Source: Massospora cicadina (lineage: Eukaryota; Entomophthoromycota; Entomophthoromycetes; Entomophthorales; Entomophthoraceae). Taken from it: 64,000 bases of DNA. Positions 57,200 to 64,000 of this stretch are shown one piece after another (within the stretch, counting starts at the first letter, position 1; each line of letters starts with the position of its first letter). A program made the position numbers and the translations under genes. The notes below the pieces were generated by a model, which saw only the letters and a program-made list of their open reading frames with translations, made no database searches and was not told the origin of the DNA. The DNA is taken from contig JAKSZP010013314.1 in the NCBI GenBank assembly GCA_022478985.1, positions 1 through 64,000 of the forward strand, read 5' to 3'.

Positions 57200-58060
57200 G
57201 ACTGACATCTGAAACCTTCAAATCTGATAGGTTCAATCTATTTGGGTGAGTGGGTGAGAATTGGCGAATCTTATCGAATCTAAAATTTCAAATCTGATAG
57301 GTTCAATCTATTTGGGCGAGTGGGTGAAGATTGACAAATATTATCGAATAATTCACCAAATTGCTCACCTGAAGCTAATCAAATCAGATAAGTTTAATCT
57401 ATTTGGATGAGTGGGTTAGAATTGGCAAATTTTATCGAATCTGAAACTATTGAGTATGATAAGTTCAATCTATTTGGGTGATTGGGTGAATATTGGCGAA
57501 CAAGATTGAGTCTAAAACTATCAAGTATGATAGGTTCAATTTCTTTAAGTTAGTTGGTGAGAATTGAAGAATTTTTTTAATAACTCACCAAAATTGCATA
57601 CCTAAAGCTAATCAAGTCTGATAAGCTTAATCTATTTGGGTGAGTGGGTGAGAATTGGCAAATAAGATCGAATTTGAAATTATCAAGCCTGATGGGTTCA
57701 ATCTATTTGGGTGAGTGGGTAAGAATTGATGAATATCTACTTAATAAAACACATTCACTGTGTACTGACTGACTGAGTGACTGACATCTGAAACCTTCGA
57801 GTCTGATAGGGTCAACCTATTTGGGTGAGTGGGTGAGAATTGGCGAATCTTATCAAATCTGAAATTATCCAGCCTGATGGTTCAATCTGTTTGAGCGAGT
57901 GGGTGAGAATTAACAGATATCATTGAATACTTCACCAAATTGCTCACCGAAGCTAATCGAGTCAGATAAGTTTAATCTATTTGGGTGACTGGGTGAGGAT
58001 TGGCGAATATTATCTAATAAATAACTAATTGCTCACCTGAAACTCAATAAAAATCAGTAT
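57200..58060 (+). repeat. Degenerate tandem repeats within the Helitron
   Basis: About ten copies of a unit containing CTGATAGGTTCAATCTATTT, GGGTGAGTGGGTGAGAATTG and GCGAAT, spaced about 60-110 bp apart. The unit spacing varies and an extra stretch (CACCAAATTGCTCACC..) is in some units. No coding potential. Confidence 0.85.
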
Positions 58061-58231
58061 TAGAGTTTAAGTAGATTAAATAGTTAGGATAATCAGCTCA
58101 CCAGCCACGAGGGCTACAGCGGAGCTGTTAGTCTGAGTGGCTCGAGAGTAGTGCTGGCACAGCCTAGAAGCTACATTGTGAGCTTATCATATGACAAACT
58201 TTAAATACTGTAGTGAAGCATGGGTATCTGG
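57736..58231 (+). mobile_element. Possible inner Helitron copy
   Basis: At 57736 the start TCTACTTAATAAAACACATT recurs, with the same 25 bases as at 57168, and A precedes it. At 58206-58231 ACTGTAGTGAAGCATGGGTATCTGG resembles the 3' end. CTGG fits the CTRR rule, but the next base is A rather than T. Hence this copy is less certain than the outer one. Confidence 0.45.
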
Positions 58232-58668
58232 ATTTTAGGTTTATAAATTTTAAAAACCTGCCTAATTGGTTCACCTAATTAATAAAATACTTTTGGCAAG
58301 TTAAGTAAAGTTGATTTGTAGTTTGGAAGATATGTCACATGCTCAATCATTTAAGTATAAAGAGATGTTTCGGGTAGCAGGTTGGTGTTATTTGATTGAT
58401 TCAATAGGTTTTTTTTGTTTGGCCAAGTGGTTGATGGCTTTTGTTTGAATTGATAGGACATAGTTTAGCTTTGAGGGGTGATTTTGTTATTGGTTTTTTT
58501 TGATAATTTCAGTTAGGTTTGCCTAAGTGTTTGGTGGTTTTTGGTGATTCAATTGAGCAATTAAATTTGGCTGAGTGGTTTTATTTGTCTATAATATAAA
58601 ATCTAAATTAATAGATTGAAAATCTTTGATTTTATAGACACTGTAGCAAAGCATGGGTAAATGGCTAG

Positions 58669-59330
58669 TTGTAAAGAAAAAAGATGGATGAATCAGGTGG
58701 TTATTGACTATCACAAGCTCAATAGTGTAACAAAAAAGGATTAATACCCTCTTTTGAAGATTGACAACATGTTGGATCAATTGGGTAGGGTGAATTATCT
58801 TTCTGCCATGCATCTGATCTTGGGGTATTGGCAGATTGATTTGCCATCAGTGGAATGGGAGAAATGTGCAATCATCACTTCAAAAGGGTTATTCCAGCTG
58901 ACTTGCATGCCACAAGGTTTGTGCAACACCCCAGCTATGGTCCAGCATTCCATGGATATGATTTTATGTGACTTGAAGCTGTCCTGCATTTTAGTTTACC
59001 TCAATGATATTAATGTGTTCTTGTGGACATTTACAGAACAACTTGCCCACTTGGAACAAGTGTTCCATTGCCTCACTACTGCTAATATCAAAATCAAACC
59101 TCATAAGTGTCATTTTAAAAAACAATTAGAATACCTCTGTTTTTTAGTGAATTCAAATGGGCTTAAACTTCAACCAGCTATGGTGGAATTGATAAGCAAG
59201 ATGATTTGACAAGGTAATAAGTGAAATATGAAGTGTTTCTAGGGATAGTCAGGTACTACTGGCAGTTCATTTCTAACTTCAGTTGAATTGGGGCCCCACT
59301 TTTTGAGTTGTTAAAGAAAATGACTCTTTC
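58669..59330 (+). pseudogene. Reverse transcriptase of element A, distal part
   Basis: The 151-codon open stretch 58754-59209 covers MKIDNMLDQLGRVNYLSAMH, LILGYWQIDLPSVEWEKCAI (motif A), LTCMPQGLCNTPAMVQHSMD (motif B) and CILVYLNDINVFLWTF (motif C). The box is YLND with Asn at 59003-59005 where Asp is needed. The thumb follows up to about 59330. Upstream VVKKKDG continues the sequence before the Helitron. Confidence 0.85.
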
Positions 59331-59334
59331 AATT

Positions 59335-59845
59335 GGACATAAAAATTCCAGAATGCTTTTGATGTGTTGCAAACTACATTAGCAAGCGCACTCATTTTGC
59401 AATATCCTAACTTTGACAACCAGTTCATAGTACAAATGGATGCATCCCTCTATGCTATAGGGGCATTATTATCCCAGAAGTATGACAACAGCATGGAGCA
59501 TCCTGTCTTCTTTTGTAATTGAAGCTTAGACTGTCACAAACAAAACTACACTGTGACTGAGTGGAAGTTTTTGGCGGTGATTTACGCTTACAAACAGTTT
59601 CAGATATATCTACATGGGGTTAAATTCCAAGTAGTGAAAGATCAAGCTTCCTTGCGCTGGCTTCAGAATCTGTGTGAACTGGAAGGATGGCTCATGCATT
59701 GGGTACTAAAGCTCCAGGCATATGATTTTGAGATTATACACCATCTGGGAGCAAAACATCAGAATGAGGATTATCTTTCCCAATTTCCAACAGTTGCTAT
59801 CATAAGAGATTTAGCCAACATATGTATGAGAGGATGGTGGTGAAC
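59335..59845 (+). pseudogene. RNase H of element A
   Basis: QYPNFDNQFIVQMDASLYAI and GALLSQ (59400-59475) hold the first Asp. WKFLAVIYAYKQFQIYLHG (59561-59620) should carry Glu, and E is present just before (TEW). VVKDQASLRWLQ has K and Q where TDH is usual. KHQNEDYLSQFP (59755-59790) is the last Asp region. Stops near 59520. Confidence 0.8.
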
Positions 59846-61030
59846 AAATACCATGATGAGCCGCCACAGGTGATTAAGGTATTAGATGGGCTCAGGCAGG
59901 ATAGTTTTCTACATGAGGGGGAACTATATAAGCAGATCAGAGACTCGATGCTGAGTTTCCCTAAACCTTCAGCTAGACCCACAACTATTATGGATGCTCA
60001 TTGGGCTATAGGACATGGAGGATTGCAGAAAACGTTGGAGCTTTTGTGACCCCATTAGTACTGGGAGAGCATGCATTATGACGTATTGAAAATGGTTAGT
60101 TGTTGCCATCAGTGGCAAGTTAAAAGCCATTCTATAAGAAAATCACATACCAGTTTGATAAGCCCCGGTTCACCTGACACACCATTTCCATTGATGTAGT
60201 GGGACCTCTGCCAACTAGCACCAATCAATCCAAGTATATAATTATCTCCATTGATCATTTGACTTGATGGGTGGAGGCCAGGCCATTAATATCTTGGAAG
60301 CAGTCACCATTGCTAAGTTTATCATGGAGTGTATTATACAGTGACATGGATGCCCACAGTTCATTTAAACAGACAACATAACTAATTTACTTCACACATC
60401 CTGCCTAAGTTGAACAAGTTGATGGTGATCCACGGGTTTTGACCACCCTATATCATCCAAAATCAAAAGGAATGGTGGAATGGGTCAAAGGAACCCTAAT
60501 AAACATACTCTGTAAATTGATAAAGGATTGACCCTCAGAATGGAGTACCCTTCTACCTACAGCTGTGTTTGCATATAACAACTGCTATCATTTGTCCACT
60601 GGTAAGAGCCCTTTTCAACTGTTATATGGTCAAAATCTTGGTCTGCCTGCCTTGCTTTACTCATGTATAGTGGACACTGGTGGTGTGGACCCTCAGCGAT
60701 ATTTGAAGACTCTTACAGATACATTGATCAATTCTACAAATGGAAGCCTTCTCTACCAGTTTGACCAGGAAGATTAGTGATCAGGTGGCCAATCAGAAGA
60801 GATGAGTGGACTTCCACTGTTCGCTGTAGGAGACCATGTTTTATTCCATGACCAACACGGATTTGGGCGGAAAAACAAGCTCTTAAACATCAGGTCTGGG
60901 CCATTTGAGATAATTGAGAAGACTGGCATGGATGTCTACACTATTAAGGAATCTGAAGGGGGTTGGATTATCAACTGAGTTCACACAAAGTTCCTTTGAG
61001 CTTATAAGCAGTAAGAGCATATTGTCCAGT
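59846..61030 (+). pseudogene. Integrase of element A
   Basis: HWAIGHGGLQKTLELL (about 59995-60047) and CCHQWQVKSH (about 60100) are the zinc finger. The core has FTWHTISIDVVGPLPTSTNQ (60175-60230, first Asp), the second Asp region near 60360-60380 unclear, and TTLYHPKSKGMVEWVKGTLI (60450-60505, catalytic Glu). An open stretch (60565-60777) reads SPFQLLYGQNLGLPALLYS. C-terminal GPFEIIEKTGMDVYTIKESE (60899-60958) is GPY/F-like and WIIN then stop precedes the LTR. No chromodomain. Confidence 0.82.
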
Positions 61031-61043
61031 CCAATGGGGGTAA
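61030..61043 (+). promoter_or_regulatory. Polypurine tract of element A
   Basis: CCAATGGGGGTAA directly precedes the 3' LTR. Confidence 0.65.
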
Positions 61044-61520
61044 TGTCAGGAAGTTGATATGACTGGACGATATGCAACACATACTGGTGGTTTAGATTGG
61101 AAAATTAAGATGAGTCTCAAGATTGATAGGTATTTGGAAATTAAGTGATAAAAGTTTCAACCATTTGGCGAATTGAGAAAAATATTACACTGAGATTATA
61201 AGATAAATGAGAACTTCTAGAATAGGGAAAACTAATAGGAGACTACCAAGCTAAGGATGCATCTGGCTTGGGGAATCAATATTTAAAGAGTCAAATGGGG
61301 GATTGAAGAAAAGGTCTTTTTTTCTGTGATTAGGTTGTTGCAGATAAGTCTGAGATTGGTATAAAATTATTAAAAGGTCAAATAGGGAAGATTGCTCTAA
61401 ATATAATTTATTGAGTTTTATGAAGTCAGCGATCTTCATATCATCTGATTTGGTTGCTCAGTGGCTAATACCCTTGTAAACCAACTCAGCGGAATCAAGA
61501 CTTTACATCGAGAATTAACA
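61044..61520 (+). repeat. 3' LTR of element A
   Basis: A 477-bp uninterrupted copy. Useful as the empty-site reference for the insert in the 5' LTR. Confidence 0.93.
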
Positions 61521-61525
61521 GTGTG

Positions 61526-62090
61526 GATGTGTGCATCTTCAAGAAACTCATCAATTTTGGAAGGTTTTACATGATCAGATTGATACAATTTGGATTAATA
61601 GTTTCAAACTTTGGCTCCACTTTAGCTGGAGTTTCTGTGATGGAGTGGTCTGGACGCTGCACCTGTGTGCAGGCTAAGCTCTGTAAAAGTGCAAAGAATG
61701 TTTGGAAAAAATAGGTGGAGCATGTGTCACCTGCCATTATATTTTTTTCTAGAAAAGAACACAAAAGTGATATTTTTTGTCTTACCAGTGCTTTGAGACA
61801 AGCAGACACTTCTGTCCATTTTTAACCCCAAGCAGGGCTGTAGCCTGCGACAGGGACATTAAACTCCAGGTGTTCCACTTCCGCAAGCATGCACATAATG
61901 ATCGCTTAGGCAGTCCATATGTGATGTGATGAGAGGTGGAATGTCTGATAAATGGTGCTTGATTTGGAAGTTGACCAGGTAGAAAGTGGGTCCCCAAACA
62001 ATTGTGTGGCAAACTCTGGTTCCAAAGTTTTTGTTTCTACCCAAGAGGAAAACCAGGCGATGTGAGCTCAACTGAATGAAGTTTTCACCA
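61526..62090 (-). pseudogene. LINE ORF2 region between endonuclease and RT
   Basis: Open stretches on the minus strand (62071-61859, 62012-61782, 61809-61567) read SSHRLVFLLGRNKNFGTRVC, GPTFYLVNFQIKHHLSDIPP and LKALVRQKISLLCSFLEKN. They link the endonuclease with the RT. The segment ends near DAHIHT at 61521, where element A sits. Confidence 0.65.
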
Positions 62091-62860
62091 CTTTGGCACC
62101 TGTGCCACTGGGCTTGACAAAGTTAAGGTAATTGACACCAACCTGTGGTTGGAGAAATAAATTTTTGTCATCATAAAGTGTGCAATTTGGGACTGAAAGT
62201 TTAATGGGGCAAGAATAAGGTCAATGTGAGATATAAGCCTCAGCTGACTGTTGTGCACATGAGGATGGAACATGTTGTGAAACAGCGGTTCATGTTAGTG
62301 GAGGGTATCTAAAAGCCCCAAAGTGGCTTTTAGAATGCAGAGTTTGACATGCCCCTGAAGGGGGTAGGCTGTTAAGGCCAGAGGTTGGTGGCCAGGTTGG
62401 TCAGCAGTTCAGGTTGCCCAAAACAAATGGATAAGGAGAAAATTGGAGGGAAGTTAAGGCTGAGAAGAATTCCTTGTATTCCTTTGCACAAGTCAGGGTG
62501 TGAATATTAATGATAGTTTGCACTTCGTCATCCTATGAAAAGGACATGACAAGCACACATCCATTGAGGTATAAATTTGTAGAAACAAATTTAAAATTAT
62601 GGATCACATGTATAAGCACCCCCAGTGCGGCAACTAAAAGGAAAGGGAAGGGAGGAGCAAAGGTTGCCCATGTTTACGTGGCAACGTGTGGACAGTCAAT
62701 TCCTGCATAGCCAGGATGTCCACAGGTAAGTTTCTTTTTAAAAAACTCAGTTTCCTATCCTGGGATGTGGGAGGCCTTGAGTCCAGCGATGTTCAACGCC
62801 CCTATTGTGAAAGATCCTCTCATTGCACCTAAGGTGCAATGGGAGGGTCCCCCTTGCCCT
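62091..62860 (-). pseudogene. AP-like endonuclease domain of LINE ORF2
   Basis: Minus strand from about 62825: GSFTIGALNIAGLKASHIPG (first strand), then NLPVDILAMQELTVHTLP (62728-62675; the LQET-like Glu), a central region near 62400, and at the end SHIDLILAPLNFQSQIAHF and SNHRLVSITLTLS (62235-62115), the IDY..L and SDHR motifs with the Asp of SDH changed to Asn. The enzyme would nick the target DNA for priming. Stops and frameshifts inactivate it. Confidence 0.75.
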
Positions 62861-62989
62861 TCCTTCATAGATTTTCAGTATGCTCCTTGATGGCATTGGT
62901 GTGCATTGTGCCACCAGGTAACTGTCCTTAGTGTTCACCTTCACTTTAGGTTTATTGTCAGATTTAGGTTTTTATTAATTTGCTTGACC

Positions 62990-64000
62990 TTTCACGTCGC
63001 CATGTACCTGCGGTGGATCATCAGAGGTCAACAAAAACTAAGAAGATTTTTTTGTTGGTAGAATCTGTTTTAAACGGTTCTTAGTAATTTGGCTCAGGTA
63101 TATCTGATTCATCCATCTAGTCTACAGATTGGTGTGCCCAATCATATTGGTGAGTGGATTCTTAAGCCGTTTCAGCCATAAATTCCAATGTCATCCTAGG
63201 TCTGAGCAGGAAGGATCATGGACGTGGCCATAGCCACTGCCTAAGCCACTGCTTTGTGTGCCTGTTTGGCCTTTTTGCGTTCTTGTGGAGACACAGGCTT
63301 TACTTGAATATAACACCCCTGCATAACCCAAGGGAATGCAGCATCAGTGTCAATGGCTAGTTCATAATGGAAGTTAGCGCTTCCAATTGCATTGGAAGTA
63401 TTTCATTCTGTATAATGCCCTCTTTGGAGGGGCAGGTGTGTGCCTTATGGCAAAAAGATGACAGAAGGTGCAGATAGAGGGTGCGCTGTCCACTGTGACA
63501 TGGAATGAGCAGGAATCTTGACCATCAATATTGAGTACTGCAGTGTGGGGAATTTGTGTCTTTTCTTCCACTTTGACCATTGATAGGGTGATCACTGCAA
63601 TTGTTTTGCCTGTTCTAAGCTTTGGCATAAGCATGAACTGATGCATTTTACAAAAGTGTAATTCCACATAGCTTTTTAGTTCAACTGAGAGGTAACTCTC
63701 AAGTACTGTAAATTTTACCATAGTGAGTAAAAAGTCAAAAGATAACAAAAATTTGGTTAGACTTGGTCCAATGAGTGCACTTCATTTTGACCACCCATTG
63801 ACCATCTGGGAGATCTACCACCACACGCAATTGTGCAGCTTCATCAGCTGCTTTCTTGGTTTCAAACCCAAGGTCTAACCAACCCCAGGTCATAGAATGA
63901 GGTGCTACATACATGACAAATGGGGAGTGTTTGTGTAAATTGCTACAGAACTTTTTCCACAGTTCTGTCAAAGTAATATCCAAAAAATCTTGAAACCTTT
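62990..64000 (-). pseudogene. LINE ORF1, partial at window edge
   Basis: Minus strand. The stretch 63983-63735 reads MDITLTELWKKFCSNLHKHS, FVMYVAPHSMTWGWLDLGFE and TKKAADEAAQLRVVVDLPDG, an RRM-like nucleic-acid binding fold. 63748-63374 reads SYVELHFCKMHQFMLMPKLR and ICTFCHLFAIRHTPAPPKRA, a Cys/His knuckle remnant. The layout (RRM-like, second domain, knuckle) is that of the ORF1-only elements, but they are clearly different in sequence. The 5' part lies outside the window. Confidence 0.65.

Larger units (their letters stand above)
57168..58668 (+). mobile_element. Non-autonomous Helitron in element A's RT
   Basis: Begins TCTACTTAATAAAACAC and ends CTAG at 58665-58668. It sits between an A (57167) and a T (58669), the usual Helitron target, with no target duplication. 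ACTGTAGCAAAGCATGGGT (58640-58658) before the end is a decayed form of the usual 3' hairpin, with paired outer and inner bases and mismatched centre. Removing it restores SLVLIVKKKDG of RT exactly. No Rep/helicase or other gene is present. Most of the length is tandem repeats. A second start and end inside suggest a nested or duplicated copy. Confidence 0.88.
52160..61520 (+). mobile_element. Ty3/gypsy element A, inserted in the LINE
   Basis: A plus-strand element of 9361 bp. LTRs lie at 52160-53169 (5', lengthened by an insert) and 61044-61520 (3', 477 bp). They start TGTCAGGAAGTTGATATGAC and end AATTAACA. The target duplication GTGTG is perfect (52155-52159, 61521-61525). The primer site TGGTGCTCACT is at 53171. 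Gag, protease, RT, RNase H and integrase are present but broken, and the RT is split by a Helitron. Same family as element C. The LINE motif reads through on the minus strand if A is removed. Confidence 0.95.
49331..64000 (-). mobile_element. LINE (non-LTR retrotransposon), split by element A and cut by window edge
   Basis: Read on the minus strand from the right edge: ORF1 (64000-62990), an AP-type endonuclease (about 62830-62090) and inter-domain sequence to 61521, then element A, then RT (52159-50900), a C-terminal Cys/His region (about 50300) and an A-rich tail (49331-49385). Without A the LINE part is about 5.3 kb. The 5' end and target duplication lie outside the window. All frames are broken by stops. 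RT and endonuclease motifs put it among fungal LINEs with ORF1, EN and RT. Confidence 0.88.

Noticed and set aside
57200..58060. CRISPR-like array of repeats
   Set aside because: Repeats are degenerate, of uneven spacing and without unique spacers. The region is inside a Helitron in a eukaryotic genome.
1..64000. tRNA, rRNA or other RNA genes
   Set aside because: I saw no conserved cloverleaf or rRNA motif by eye. A covariance-model scan would be needed to exclude a decayed tRNA.

Overview
The window is eukaryotic, AT-rich and CpG-poor. I found no convincing host gene: almost everything recognisable is transposable-element DNA, much of it broken. The retroelement set (Ty3/gypsy elements of two lineages, one with a C-terminal chromodomain, a LINE with an endonuclease, an RT and a C-terminal Cys/His knuckle, and Helitron ends) suggests a repeat-rich filamentous fungus. 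A basidiomycete, possibly a rust, is my best guess, but nothing here proves it.

Left cluster (3.3-31.1 kb). Four Ty3/gypsy elements are nested, and their boundaries can be read from LTR ends (TG..CA) and 5-bp target duplications. Element F (+, 3332-31080, TSD ATTAA) is the outermost. Element D (-, 10020-30538, TSD ATTAC) lies in F's 3' LTR. Element E (+, 12069-18138, TSD TACAT/GACAT) lies in D's integrase. Element B (-, 19602-25426, TSD GGCCC) lies in D's reverse transcriptase. B is the least decayed. E and F are chromoviruses. A, B, C and D have no visible chromodomain, and all carry the primer-site core TGGTGCTCAC next to the 5' LTR.

Middle (31.1-49.3 kb). AT-rich spacer with an unrecognised decayed coding region (33.0-34.7 kb), gypsy element C (-, 38149-44677), and a 1.9-kb insertion (45601-47503) with a perfect 17-bp target duplication and an A-rich tail. 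That insertion carries only a LINE ORF1-like gene. A second, older copy with the same layout lies at about 0.89-2.79 kb on the + strand. Together they look like an ORF1-only 'half-LINE' family.

Right cluster (49.3-64 kb). A minus-strand LINE (ORF1, endonuclease, RT, knuckle, A-rich tail) runs off the right edge. It is split between endonuclease and RT by gypsy element A (+, 52160-61520, TSD GTGTG). A's RT is split by a 1.5-kb Helitron (57168-58668, TC...CTAG, between A and T), and A's 5' LTR holds a further insert of about 0.5 kb.

Conceptually removing each insertion makes the interrupted coding motif continuous, which supports the boundaries independently of the terminal repeats. Decay is largely by transitions that look like loss of CpG, including at RT active-site codons. 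The window records repeated nesting of elements rather than an operon-like functional unit.
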